This document shows positions 8,126 to 16,225 of a DNA stretch of 39,399 nt, one piece after another; the stretch's first letter is position 1, and each line of letters starts with the position of its first letter. The notes under the pieces are model-generated. The model did no database searches, was not told the origin of the DNA, and worked only from the letters and a program-made list of their open reading frames with translations. This DNA comes from Mycobacterium sp. 1554424.7 (GTDB lineage Bacteria > Actinomycetota > Actinomycetes > Mycobacteriales > Mycobacteriaceae). Where the stretch lies: the NCBI RefSeq assembly GCF_001665295.1, contig NZ_LZSE01000038.1, forward strand, positions 1 through 39,399, in the 5' to 3' direction. Both the position numbers and the translations under genes were made by a program.

Positions 8126-8671
8126 TCATCGGGTGACTCCAAGTTCCTGCAGAGTGAGCCGCAATGCCCGCACGGCATAGTGTAGTCGCGACTTCACTGT
8201 TCCTTCGGCGATCTCTAGGTCGGTAGCAATCTGCGCGGTGGTCCAACCGCGGTAGTAGGAGCGCTCGATCACCGCCCGGTGCTCGGCGGACAGCTGCGTC
8301 ATGGCCTCGGCTATCAGTAGCCGGTCCAGCGCCGCGTTCACCTCGTCCGGCGTCGATTGTTCGGGCGCCCCCGCCTCGTCCAGCGAACCGACGACGTTGC
8401 GGTACCTCGCGCTGCGCCGGTCGTCGATGATCATGTTGCGGGCGACGGTGAACAACCACGCCCGCGCCGATCTTTCGGTGTCGCCGACGACCTCCGGATG
8501 CTGCCAGGCCCGCAACAGGGTCTCCTGAACTACGTCCTCGGCCTGGCTGGCGTCCCCGGTCAACCGGAGCGCATAGCGCCACAAGACCGCGGCGTGTTCG
8601 TCGTAGAGCGCCTTCATCAGAGCGGCCTCGGCTGCCCCGGACGCCCCCCGAGTGCCGGCCACACGAGCCAC
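8126..8671 (-). CDS. sigL: ECF RNA polymerase sigma factor SigL
   Basis: This 181-residue ECF sigma factor has region 2 at about residues 20-85 (YDEHAAVLWRYALRLTGD, then QAEDVVQETLLRAWQHPEV) and region 4 at about 120-175 (LSAEHRAVIERSYYRGWTT, EIAEGTVKSRLHYA). SigL in M. tuberculosis controls its own operon, polyketide synthase genes and secreted or membrane proteins, and is held by RslA. The start is GTG at 8671 with AGGAGGTGA 4-9 nt upstream. A matching SigL-type promoter lies just before it, so autoregulation is likely. This is the regulatory centre of the neighbouring inserted operon. Confidence 0.95.
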   Translation of the reverse strand: MARVAGTRGASGAAEAALMKALYDEHAAVLWRYALRLTGDASQAEDVVQETLLRAWQHPEVVGDTERSARAWLFTVARNMIIDDRRSARYRNVVGSLDEAGAPEQSTPDEVNAALDRLLIAEAMTQLSAEHRAVIERSYYRGWTTAQIATDLEIAEGTVKSRLHYAVRALRLTLQELGVTR

Positions 8672-8691
8672 TCGATCACCTCCTGCTCTCA

Positions 8692-8719
8692 GAAACGAGT
8701 GGAGCAGGCGTTTAGTTCA
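8692..8719 (-). promoter_or_regulatory. SigL-type autoregulatory promoter of sigL-rslA
   Basis: TGAACT (8719-8714), a 16-nt spacer and CGTTTC (8697-8692) lie on the minus strand. They leave a short leader of roughly 14-20 nt that contains AGGAGG. The hexamers agree with the SigL consensus recalled from M. tuberculosis, and the promoter has the same -35 and the same spacer as the one at 7253-7280. Confidence 0.75.
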
Positions 8720-8772
8720 GACCCGCCCGGCGACGATGCGGCCGGCATGCGGCCGAAGAGAAGCCGGGCAAG

Positions 8773-9573
8773 TCAACCCAGCGTCAAGATGCGCGGGCCG
8801 GTTTCGGTGGCCGCGACGGTGTGCTCCCAATGCGCCGCACGCGACCCGTCGGCGGTCGTGACGGTCCATTCGTCATCGAGCACCATCGTTTTGCTGGTTC
8901 CCAACGTCAGCATGGGTTCGATGGCCAGCACCGAGCCCGGCGCCAGCAGCGGCCCCCGCCCGGGCGAGCCCTCGTTGGGCAGGAACGGGTCCATGTGCAT
9001 TTGCCGGCCGATGCCGTGGCCGCCGTAGCCCTCGACGATCCCGAACGCGAGCCCGTAGCGGGCGGCGGCGGCGCGCGTGCCCATTTCGATGGCGTGGGCC
9101 ACGTCGGTCAACCGGTTGCCGGGGACCATAGCCGCGATCCCGGCCTGCAGTGATTCCCTTGTCGCGTCGCTGAGCGCTTGGTCGGCCGCGTCCAGCGTCC
9201 CGACGCCGAAGGTGATGGCGGCGTCGCCGTGCCAGCCGTCCAGCACCGCGCCGCAGTCGATGGACACCAGGTCACCGGGGGCCAGGACCTCCGCCGCGGA
9301 CGGGATGCCGTGCACCACCCGGTCGTTGACCGACGCGCAGATGGACGCCGGGTACCCGTGATAGCCCAGGAACGACGGGACGGCCCCCGCCTCGCGGATC
9401 ACCGACTCGGCGATCTCGTCCAGGCTCAGGGTGGACGCCCCCGCGACCGCCGCCGCGTGCACCGCGTGCAGTGCAGCCGCCACCACGGCGCCGGCCGCCG
9501 CCATCGCGTCTAGCTCACCCGGGCTGCGCTGCGGCACGACCCTGCGACTCCGCAGCCGCGCCAACGCGCTCAC
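8773..9573 (-). CDS. mapA: Type I methionine aminopeptidase
   Basis: This 266-residue enzyme removes the initiator Met from new proteins in the cytoplasm. All metal-site segments are visible: the two Asp in [16 protein letters not shown], the His in [10 protein letters not shown], the Glu in LAIEPM and the Glu in WEHTVA. The length is normal for a type Ia enzyme without an SH3-binding extension. The start is GTG at 9573, only 2 nt after the adk stop, in the order secY-adk-mapA. Dense spacing and the same strand indicate one operon. It is the mapA (Rv0734) of the secY operon rather than the second mycobacterial map gene. Confidence 0.94.
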   Translation of the reverse strand: MSALARLRSRRVVPQRSPGELDAMAAAGAVVAAALHAVHAAAVAGASTLSLDEIAESVIREAGAVPSFLGYHGYPASICASVNDRVVHGIPSAAEVLAPGDLVSIDCGAVLDGWHGDAAITFGVGTLDAADQALSDATRESLQAGIAAMVPGNRLTDVAHAIEMGTRAAAARYGLAFGIVEGYGGHGIGRQMHMDPFLPNEGSPGRGPLLAPGSVLAIEPMLTLGTSKTMVLDDEWTVTTADGSRAAHWEHTVAATETGPRILTLG

Positions 9574-9575
9574 GA

Positions 9576-10121
9576 TTACTTGCCCAGCGCTTGCAGCGCG
9601 CGGGCGAACACCTCGTCAACCGTGCCGACCGCGTCGACCGTCTTCAGCTCGTCGCTGTAGTACTCCAGCAGCGGCGCGGTCTCGTCGCGATAGACCTTCA
9701 TGCGGTTGAGGATGACCTCCTCGGTGTCGTCGGCGCGGCCGCGGCCCTTGAGTCGCGCCAACAGCTCGTCCTGCGAGACGCGGAACTCGACCACCGCGTC
9801 GATGTCGCACCCGCGGCGTTCGAGCATCTCGTGCAGCGCCTTGGCCTGCTCGAGCGAGCGCGGGTAGCCGTCCAGGATGAAGCCGTTGGCGCAGTCCGAG
9901 TCGTCGAGCCGGTCGTCGACGAGCTGGTTGGTCAGCTCGGAGGGCACCAGGTCACCGGCGTCCAGGTAGCGCTTGGCCTCCACACCGAGTTTGGTCCCGT
10001 TTTCGATGTTGTTGCGGAAGAGCTCCCCGGTGGAGATTTGCGGGATGTCGAGCTTTTCGGCGAGCTTTTCGGCCTGCGTCCCCTTGCCCGCCCCGGGCGG
10101 TCCCAGCAAAACCACTCTCAC
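9576..10121 (-). CDS. adk: Adenylate kinase
   Basis: This 181-residue enzyme converts ATP and AMP to two ADP. The P-loop [10 protein letters not shown] is at residues 7-16. The AMP-binding segment [11 protein letters not shown] and the [10 protein letters not shown] motif follow. It is the short form, without the long LID insertion or zinc Cys of many bacterial enzymes, as in M. tuberculosis Adk of the same length. The start is GTG at 10121 and overlaps the secY stop as GTGA, which suggests translational coupling. The gene lies between secY and mapA, the usual arrangement. Confidence 0.96.
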   Translation of the reverse strand: MRVVLLGPPGAGKGTQAEKLAEKLDIPQISTGELFRNNIENGTKLGVEAKRYLDAGDLVPSELTNQLVDDRLDDSDCANGFILDGYPRSLEQAKALHEMLERRGCDIDAVVEFRVSQDELLARLKGRGRADDTEEVILNRMKVYRDETAPLLEYYSDELKTVDAVGTVDEVFARALQALGK

Positions 10122-11443
10122 TTGAGGAACCCTTCGTAGTTGCGCTGCATGAGTTGGCTCTCGATTTGTTTGACCGTATCCAAACCGACACCAATCATGA
10201 TCAAAACCGCCGTACCGCCAAACGGCAAATTCTGAACCGCTCCGCCATTGCCGATCTGCAGGAACAGATTGGGCAGGACGGAAATGGCACCCAGGTAGAT
10301 CGACCCCGGCAGCGTGATCCTGCTGAGCACGTAACGCAGATAATCCGCGGTCGGCTTACCGGGGCGGATGCCCGGGATGAAGCCGCCGAACTTCTTCATC
10401 TCGTCGGCACGCTCGTCGGGGTTGAACGTGATCGACACGTAGAAGTACGTGAAGAAGATGATGAGGCCGAAGTAGATGCCGATGTACACCGGATCGCTGG
10501 GATCGGAGAGGTAGCTGCCGACGAACTTGTCCCACCAACTGTTGCCCACGCCGCCGCTGCCGCTGCGGATCAGTTGCGTGATCAGGTGCGGAATGTAGAT
10601 CAGCGACGACGCGAAGATGACCGGAATAACGCCGGCCTGGTTGACCTTCAACGGCAAATACGTCGAGGTTCCGCCGTACATGCGCCGGCCCACCATGCGC
10701 TTGGCGTACTGCACCGGGATCCGGCGCTGGCCCTGCTCGACGAACACCACGCCGACGATGATGAGCAGCGCGGCGCCGCAGACGGCGGCGAAGATGACCC
10801 CGCCGCGGCTGTCCAGGATGGACTTGCCCTCGGCCGGGATGCGCGCCGCGATGCCGACGAAGATCAGCAGCGACATGCCGTTGCCGATGCCCCGCTCGGT
10901 GACCAGCTCGCCCATCCACATCACCAGGGCGGCACCGCCCGTCATCACCAGCACGATGACGACCAGCGTGAAGATCTTCTGGTCGGCGATGATGTCCAGC
11001 GAGCAGCCCTGCAGCAGGCCGCCGTTGGCCGCCAGCGCCACGATGCTGGTCGCCTGCAGGATCGCCAGCGCGATGGCCAGGTAGCGGGTGTACTGGGTCA
11101 TCTTCGCCTGGCCGGACTGCCCCTCTTTGCGCAGTTCCTCGAAGCGGGGGATGACCACGGTCAACAGCTGCACGATGATGCTCGCCGTGATGTAGGGCAT
11201 CACGCCGACGGCGAACACCGTGAGCTTCAGCAGCGCGCCGCCGGAGAACAGGTTGATCAGCGAATAGATCTGGCCGGCCTCGCCGCCGCTGGCCTCCTTG
11301 ATGCACTGCTGCACATTCGGGTAGTTCACACCCGGAGATGGCAAAGCGGCGCCGACCCGGTAGAGAAGGACGATGCCAAGCGTGAAGAGGATCTTCCGTC
11401 TCAGGTCGACTGTCCGCAGCGATGAGATGAAAGCCGAAAGCAC
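10118..11443 (-). CDS. secY: Preprotein translocase subunit SecY
   Basis: This 441-residue multi-spanning membrane protein forms the channel of the Sec translocon with SecE and SecG. The start ([19 protein letters not shown]) and the first transmembrane helix are typical. The plug region, the cytoplasmic loop [15 protein letters not shown] and about ten hydrophobic helices are present. The C-terminus ends [13 protein letters not shown], close to mycobacterial SecY1. The start is GTG at 11443 with AGGAGG about 6 nt upstream. It is the first gene of secY-adk-mapA. A candidate promoter lies at 11525-11554. Confidence 0.96.
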   Translation of the reverse strand: MLSAFISSLRTVDLRRKILFTLGIVLLYRVGAALPSPGVNYPNVQQCIKEASGGEAGQIYSLINLFSGGALLKLTVFAVGVMPYITASIIVQLLTVVIPRFEELRKEGQSGQAKMTQYTRYLAIALAILQATSIVALAANGGLLQGCSLDIIADQKIFTLVVIVLVMTGGAALVMWMGELVTERGIGNGMSLLIFVGIAARIPAEGKSILDSRGGVIFAAVCGAALLIIVGVVFVEQGQRRIPVQYAKRMVGRRMYGGTSTYLPLKVNQAGVIPVIFASSLIYIPHLITQLIRSGSGGVGNSWWDKFVGSYLSDPSDPVYIGIYFGLIIFFTYFYVSITFNPDERADEMKKFGGFIPGIRPGKPTADYLRYVLSRITLPGSIYLGAISVLPNLFLQIGNGGAVQNLPFGGTAVLIMIGVGLDTVKQIESQLMQRNYEGFLK

Positions 11444-11524
11444 TCTTCCTCCTGCGTCCTGCGTCTCGCGCCTAACACCCGCAGGCCAGGACGTACGGCG
11501 CCGCGCGTCAAACCGGTTACGAGA

Positions 11525-11554
11525 CTAACAGCTGATCCGGACTGGTCCTGTCAA
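11525..11554 (-). promoter_or_regulatory. Candidate secY-operon promoter
   Basis: A perfect TTGACA (11554-11549) is on the minus strand upstream of secY. The best partner at 18 nt is TGTTAG (11530-11525); TAGTCT is also present, but at 21 nt. The -35 match is strong and the -10 is weak, so the pair is only a candidate. Confidence 0.4.
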
Positions 11555-11610
11555 GGGCGTAGAGTTCGGATAGCTCAGCTCGTTGCATTTGCTAAATAAA
11601 TGGGAGCACC

Positions 11611-12516
11611 ATGACGCGAAGCGATCAAGACACCTGGGACTTGGCCTCGAGCGTCGGCGCCACGGCCACCATGGTCGCCGCGGCCCGCGCCGTTGCCAGC
11701 ACCGAGACCGACGCGATCATCGACGACCCGTACGCGGCGCCCCTGGTGCGCGCGGTCGGGCTCGACTTCTTCGTTCGCCTCATCGACGGTGACTTGACCC
11801 CGGGCGAGGAAGACGACGGCGAACGCGACCTGCGCCTCGAGACCGATTCGATCGCGGTGCGCACCCGCTTCTTCGACGATTTCTTTCTCAACGCCGCGCG
11901 CGACGGCATCCGCCAATCGGTGATCCTGGCCGCCGGCCTCGACGTGCGCGCCTACCGGCTGGCCTGGCCGCCGGGCAGCGTGGTCTACGAGGTCGACCAG
12001 CCCAAGGTCGTCGAATTCAAGACCGCCGCGATGGACAACCTGGGCGCCGCCGCGACCGCGGACCGCCGCACCGTCGCCGTCGATCTGCGCGACGATTGGC
12101 CGGAAGCGTTGCGGCGCAGCGGGTTTGACTCGTCGCAACCGACGTCGTGGAGCGCCGAAGGCTTGCTGATGTACCTCCCGCCCGACGCCCAGGACCGGCT
12201 CTTCGACAACATCACCGAGCTCAGCGCGCCCGGCAGCAAGCTGGCCACCGAATACCACGGCGATTCCGGCCGGACGATGTCCCAGCGCGCGCAGCAATTC
12301 AACCAACGGTGGGCCAATCTGGGCTGCGACATCGACCTGTCCGGTCTGTTTTTCGACGGCGAGCGCAGCAACGTCGTCGAATACCTGGCCGACGCCGGCT
12401 GGCGGGTGAGCACCCGGCCGCGGCGGGAATTCTTCGCCGACTACGGCCGCGTCTTCCCCGACGACGAGGAGTCGCAGCTGCGCAACATCATCGCCGTCAC
12501 CGCGACCCTGGGCTAG
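11611..12516 (+). CDS. SAM-dependent methyltransferase, PF04072/TIGR00027 family
   Basis: This 301-residue protein belongs to the mycobacterial family of putative SAM-dependent O-methyltransferases (PF04072, leucine carboxyl methyltransferase-like). Family marks are [20 protein letters not shown] at the N-terminus, the SAM-site segment ILAAGLDVRAYRL, EVDQPKVVEFK, DLRDDWPEAL, and [19 protein letters not shown]. Substrates of the family are mostly unknown. The start ATG at 11611 has GGGAG about 6 nt upstream. The gene stands alone between secY (divergent) and the GNAT gene (convergent), at the place of Rv0731c. It resembles the three tandem copies at 23654-26424. Confidence 0.9.
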   Translation: MTRSDQDTWDLASSVGATATMVAAARAVASTETDAIIDDPYAAPLVRAVGLDFFVRLIDGDLTPGEEDDGERDLRLETDSIAVRTRFFDDFFLNAARDGIRQSVILAAGLDVRAYRLAWPPGSVVYEVDQPKVVEFKTAAMDNLGAAATADRRTVAVDLRDDWPEALRRSGFDSSQPTSWSAEGLLMYLPPDAQDRLFDNITELSAPGSKLATEYHGDSGRTMSQRAQQFNQRWANLGCDIDLSGLFFDGERSNVVEYLADAGWRVSTRPRREFFADYGRVFPDDEESQLRNIIAVTATLG

Positions 12517-12523
12517 CTCGATG

Positions 12524-12538
12524 GCGGCGACCCGCCGC
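12524..12538 (+). terminator. Possible hairpin between convergent genes
   Basis: GCGGCG and CGCCGC form a 6-bp stem with a 3-nt loop, 7 nt after the methyltransferase stop. There is no U tract. GC-rich hairpins of this size also occur by chance here, so support is weak. Confidence 0.3.
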
Positions 12539-12567
12539 GCCCGGCTACGCCGCGCTTGCGATCGCCG

Positions 12568-13233
12568 CTAGGCGGGTTTGGCCGGCGGCGTCCGGACCAC
12601 CAACGGCACGGCGGGGAAGCACCACGCCATCTCCGAGCGCGACTTGCGCAGCGCGGCGGTGCCGTAACCCTTTTTGCGGTGGTCGGGGTGAATCCAGATC
12701 CGCACGTTCACCTCGCCGCCGACCAGCTCGCCGAACACCATCCCGACCTTCTCGCCCGAGTCGACCGCGACGAACCAGGCGGCCTCCTCGTCGCCGACCC
12801 GGCCCAGCGCCGCGCGGATCTCGTCGTCGAGGTCGCCCGCCGGCCCGCCGGACCCGTCGCCGGCGGCGCCGACGTCCTGGGTGCGGGCGGCGAAGATGTC
12901 GCGGTCGGAATCGGCGGAGAAGGGCCGCAGCTCGAGGGTCTCCCCCGAGCTGGCGGGGCGCTCCCCGAGGGTGAAGCTCAGCTGCTTGTTCAGGTCCTCC
13001 AGCTCGGCCAGGATCTTGCGGCGCGAGTCGATGGTCAGTTGGGCGAACGACATGCCCATCACCGCCTCGGCGGCGACGTGCGAGGTGTCGAGCAGCTTGA
13101 CGATCGCCTCCACCGCCGCCGCCTTGTCCTCGGACTCGACCACCAGGTCGGCGATTTCGTGCCGGCGTTCGAGGGCTTTCAAGAGGGCGTCGGCGATTTC
13201 TCGACGGGCGGCTTTGCGGTCCTGGTCAGTCAT
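12568..13233 (-). CDS. GNAT acetyltransferase with GyrA-like helical N-terminal region (Rv0730-like)
   Basis: This 221-residue protein ends in a GNAT-type acetyltransferase fold: AAWFVAVDSGEKVGMVFGEL, then VNVRIWIHPDHRKKGYGTAAL, which includes an R-x-x-G-x-G/A-like acetyl-CoA loop. The first 95 residues are helical. The segment from about 23 to 82 (ESEDKAAAVEAIVKLLDTSH, then MSFAQLTIDSRRKILAELEDL) recalls the coiled-coil of DNA gyrase A, where AQAILDMQLRRL precedes a similar helix. The fusion could serve binding rather than catalysis. The ATG at 13233 overlaps the xylB stop as ATGA, so the two are coupled. The acetyl acceptor is unknown. Confidence 0.82.
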   Translation of the reverse strand: MTDQDRKAARREIADALLKALERRHEIADLVVESEDKAAAVEAIVKLLDTSHVAAEAVMGMSFAQLTIDSRRKILAELEDLNKQLSFTLGERPASSGETLELRPFSADSDRDIFAARTQDVGAAGDGSGGPAGDLDDEIRAALGRVGDEEAAWFVAVDSGEKVGMVFGELVGGEVNVRIWIHPDHRKKGYGTAALRKSRSEMAWCFPAVPLVVRTPPAKPA

Positions 13234-14564
13234 TGCCCCAGCCTAGACAGTTCCAGGAACCTGCGATAGCGGTCTTGCACCGCGCTCGCCCAGGCGGGAT
13301 CGGGCTCGACGACGCGCTCGACGCGGGCCCACCGGCCCGCGTCGGTGATCGAGGTCTCGACGCCGGCCGCCATCCGGCCCAGGAAGGCGGCCCCCAGCGC
13401 CGCCCCCTCGGCCACCGCGGACACCTCCACCGGCCGGCCGGTGGCGTCGGCGACCGCCTGCATCCACGGCCCGACCCGGGTGCCGCCGCCGGAGGCGACG
13501 ATGCGCGCCACCGGCGCCCCGGAAAGCTCGATGATCTGACGCACGACGAAACCCGACGCCTCGTAGGCGGCCCGCCGCACCGCGCCCGCGTCATGGGTGA
13601 GGTCCAGGGCGTCGAGGACGGCCCGCCGATCCGGGTCGTGGAATGGGGTGCGCTCGCCGCGGATGTAGGGCGACCACACCGGCACGCGGCGCGGGTCGGC
13701 GCTCGACGGGTCGCCGGGGCCGAGCAGGCGGTCCACCCAGCCGAGGAACAGGCCACCCGCGTTGCTGGCGCCCCCGATCTGGTTCTTGCCGGGCGCGGTG
13801 TGCGGGATGGTCCACAGGCCCGGCACCTGCCGCGCCTCGCTGATCGTGTTCCACACGATCAGGGTGGTGCCACACAGCACCAGCACGTCGCCGTCGCGGT
13901 CGGCGCCGGCCACGAGCTGCTCGCACAGGGCGTCGATGGCGCCGATCGCCAGCAGGGCCCCGGTCCCGGCGACCTGCCCGGCGGCCGTGCCGATCGTCTC
14001 CACCCGGGGCATCTGCTCGACGGCCGCGCCGCGCTCGGCGCACGCCGCCGGGTCCCAGCCGGTCCCGTCGAACAGGGGAAAAGCGGTGGCGGCGGTGGCG
14101 ATGTCCATCACCGCCGCGCCCGCCAGCGCGTGGTTGGCCACCGCGGGCGCGGGCCAGTACCCGGCCGCGCCGGGCGCCTCGGCGGCCGTCCAGCGCAGGA
14201 ATTCGCCGGCCTCGCCCAACGCCGGAAGCAGCTTGTTGTCGCCGCCCGGCACCCGGCCCCTGCCGTCGCCGTAGAGCAGCCCGGGGGTCAGCGGCCTGCC
14301 CGCGGCGTCAACGGCGGTCAGCGAGGGCACCATCGCCGACACGGCCACCGCGGCGGCGTCCGGACGGTCCAGCTGCGCGAGGGCGGCCAACGGCCCCCGC
14401 CGCCACGCCTCGTCGGCGTCGTGCTCGAGCCGATCGGGCGCCGGCACGCGCAGCTCGTGCGGAATGCGCACCCGCGCCGTCACCCGGCCGTCCGCGTCGG
14501 CGGCCACCGCCTTGACGGCGGTGGTGCCGATGTCGATGCCGATTGTGACGCCATCACGTGACAC
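13230..14564 (-). CDS. xylB: FGGY-family sugar kinase (xylulokinase-like)
   Basis: This 444-residue carbohydrate kinase has the ATPase-fold start VTIGIDIGTTAVKAVAADAD. Later elements are the phosphate-2-type segment VLVLCGTTLIVW, RGERTPFHDPDRRA, and the adenosine motif ASGGGTRVGPWMQAVAD. FGGY kinases phosphorylate pentuloses, hexuloses or tetritols; the xylB name follows Rv0729 by synteny and does not prove the substrate. The reading frame is open far upstream. The GTG at 14564 matches the conserved start, and a TACGGT box (14577-14572) 7 nt before it suggests a leaderless message. It diverges from serA2 by about 30 bp. Confidence 0.88.
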   Translation of the reverse strand: MSRDGVTIGIDIGTTAVKAVAADADGRVTARVRIPHELRVPAPDRLEHDADEAWRRGPLAALAQLDRPDAAAVAVSAMVPSLTAVDAAGRPLTPGLLYGDGRGRVPGGDNKLLPALGEAGEFLRWTAAEAPGAAGYWPAPAVANHALAGAAVMDIATAATAFPLFDGTGWDPAACAERGAAVEQMPRVETIGTAAGQVAGTGALLAIGAIDALCEQLVAGADRDGDVLVLCGTTLIVWNTISEARQVPGLWTIPHTAPGKNQIGGASNAGGLFLGWVDRLLGPGDPSSADPRRVPVWSPYIRGERTPFHDPDRRAVLDALDLTHDAGAVRRAAYEASGFVVRQIIELSGAPVARIVASGGGTRVGPWMQAVADATGRPVEVSAVAEGAALGAAFLGRMAAGVETSITDAGRWARVERVVEPDPAWASAVQDRYRRFLELSRLGQ

Positions 14565-14571
14565 GGGCGTC

Positions 14572-14577
14572 ACCGTA
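14572..14577 (-). promoter_or_regulatory. -10 box for leaderless xylB
   Basis: TACGGT fits TANNNT and lies 7 nt upstream of the xylB GTG on the minus strand, the spacing expected when transcription starts at the start codon. No clear -35 was assigned. Confidence 0.45.
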
Positions 14578-14594
14578 CGCCAGCATTGTGGTCT

Positions 14595-15575
14595 GTGACG
14601 GCAAGACCGCGCGCCTTGGTGACCGCCCCGCTGCGGGGGCCCGGGTTCGACAAGCTCCGGCGGCTGGCCGACGTGGTGTACGACCCGTGGATCGAACAGA
14701 CGCCGCTGCGGATCTACAGCGGCGAGCAACTGGCCGAGCGGATCGCGGCCGAGTCGGCCGATGTCGTTGTGGTGGAAGGTGATTCGGTACGCGGCCCGGT
14801 ATTCGAGCACGGCCTGAGAGTGATCGCCTCGACCCGCGGGGACCCGAACAACGTGGACATCGACGGGGCCACCGCGGCCGGCATCCCGGTGCTCAACACC
14901 CCGGCCCGCAATGCCGACGCGGTCGCCGAGATGACGGTGGCGCTGCTGCTGGCCGCGACGCGGCACCTGCTGACCGCGGACGCGGACGTCCGCGGCGGCA
15001 ACATCTTTCGCGACGGCAGCATCCCGTATCAGCGGTTCCGCGGCTGGGAGATCGCGGGGCGCACCGCGGGGCTGGTGGGCCTCGGCGCCGTCGGGCGCGC
15101 CACCCGGTGGCGGCTGGCCGGGCTGGGCATGCGGGTGATCGCCCACGACCCCTACAACGACGAGGCCCGTCACGGCCTCGACGAGCTGCTCGCCGAGGCC
15201 GACGTGGTGTCCCTGCACGCGCCCGTGACCGACGACACCGCCGGCATGATCGGCGCGCCGCAGTTCGCGGCCATGCGCGACGGCGTGGTCTTCCTCAACA
15301 CCGCCCGCGCGCAGCTGCACGACACCGACGCGCTCGTCGACGCGCTGCGCGCCGGCAAGGTGGCCGCCGCCGGCCTGGACCACTTCGTCGGCGAATGGCT
15401 GCCGGCCGATCACCCGTTGACGTCCATGCCCAATGTCGTGCTGACGCCCCACATCGGCGGGGCGACGTGGAACACTGAGGCCCGGCAGGCGCAGATGGTG
15501 GCCGACGACCTGGAAGCGCTGCTGAGCGGCAAGACGCCCACCCATATCGTCAACCCGGAGGTGCTGGGCAAATGA
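14595..15575 (+). CDS. serA2: D-2-hydroxyacid dehydrogenase (SerA2)
   Basis: This 326-residue NAD-dependent D-isomer-specific 2-hydroxyacid dehydrogenase has the NAD loop GLVGLGAVGRATRWRLAGLG at about 159-178. The active-site Arg is R238 in LNTARAQ and the His is H286 in LTPHIGG. It lacks the ACT domains of SerA1, so serine synthesis is doubtful. The neighbours (sugar kinase, class II aldolase) suggest oxidation of a sugar acid. An in-frame TTG at 14586 adds three residues. GTG at 14595 gives 326 residues, the length recalled for Rv0728c. The stop overlaps the fucA ATG (ATGA). Confidence 0.88.
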   Translation: MTARPRALVTAPLRGPGFDKLRRLADVVYDPWIEQTPLRIYSGEQLAERIAAESADVVVVEGDSVRGPVFEHGLRVIASTRGDPNNVDIDGATAAGIPVLNTPARNADAVAEMTVALLLAATRHLLTADADVRGGNIFRDGSIPYQRFRGWEIAGRTAGLVGLGAVGRATRWRLAGLGMRVIAHDPYNDEARHGLDELLAEADVVSLHAPVTDDTAGMIGAPQFAAMRDGVVFLNTARAQLHDTDALVDALRAGKVAAAGLDHFVGEWLPADHPLTSMPNVVLTPHIGGATWNTEARQAQMVADDLEALLSGKTPTHIVNPEVLGK

Positions 15576-16225
15576 AGTTCGTGGATCACGCCGAGACCGC
15601 CGTGCTGGACGCGGCCAAGGACATGCTGCGCCGCGGCCTGGTCGAGGGGACCGCCGGCAACATCTCGGCGCGCCGCTCCGACGGCAACATCGTCATCACG
15701 CCGTCCTCGGTCGACTACAGCGACATGCAGCTGGGCGACCTGGTGCTGATCGATCCGGACGGCGAGGTGCTGCAGGCCGCCGAGGGCCGGTTCCCGTCGT
15801 CGGAGGCGAAGCTGCACCTGGCGTGCTACCAGGCGTTCGACGACATCGGCAGCGTCATCCACAGCCACCCCGTGTGGGCGACGATGTTCGCCATTGCGCA
15901 CCAACCCATTCCGGCCTGCATCGACGAATTCGCCGTCTACTGCGGCGGGGAGGTGCGCTGCGCCGACTACGCCGCGTCCGGCACGCCCGAGGTCGGCGCC
16001 AACGCGGTCAAGGCGCTCGAGGGCCGGGGCGCCGCGCTGATCGCCAACCACGGCCTGGTGGCGGTGGGGCCGCGACCCGACAAGGTCCTGCACATCACCG
16101 CCCTGGTCGAGCGGACCGCCCAAATCGTTTGGGGCGCACGGGCTCTCGGCGGCCCCGTGCCCATCCCCGACGAGGTGAACCGCAACTTCGCCGGCGTGTA
16201 CGGCTACCTGCGCGCCAACGCCTAG
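15572..16225 (+). CDS. fucA: Class II aldolase (L-fuculose-phosphate aldolase-like)
   Basis: This 217-residue class II aldolase has the zinc and catalytic residues in place: E79 (SSEAKLH), H97 and H99 (HSHPVW) and H160 (NHGLVAVG). The N-terminal phosphate loop GTAGNISAR is at about 27-34, with ITPSS following. Family members cleave sugar phosphates such as fuculose-1-phosphate, or related 3-keto acids. Within xylB-serA2-fucA it could split a phosphorylated ketose or act after a dehydrogenase on a sugar acid; the substrate is not shown. It is coupled to serA2 by ATGA, and its stop abuts the ATG of the metallo-hydrolase. Confidence 0.9.
   Translation: MKFVDHAETAVLDAAKDMLRRGLVEGTAGNISARRSDGNIVITPSSVDYSDMQLGDLVLIDPDGEVLQAAEGRFPSSEAKLHLACYQAFDDIGSVIHSHPVWATMFAIAHQPIPACIDEFAVYCGGEVRCADYAASGTPEVGANAVKALEGRGAALIANHGLVAVGPRPDKVLHITALVERTAQIVWGARALGGPVPIPDEVNRNFAGVYGYLRANA

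Noticed and set aside
13230-15545. 771-codon frame extending xylB upstream
   Set aside because: The extra part lies antisense to serA2, whose motifs are clear; the kinase fold begins at 14564.
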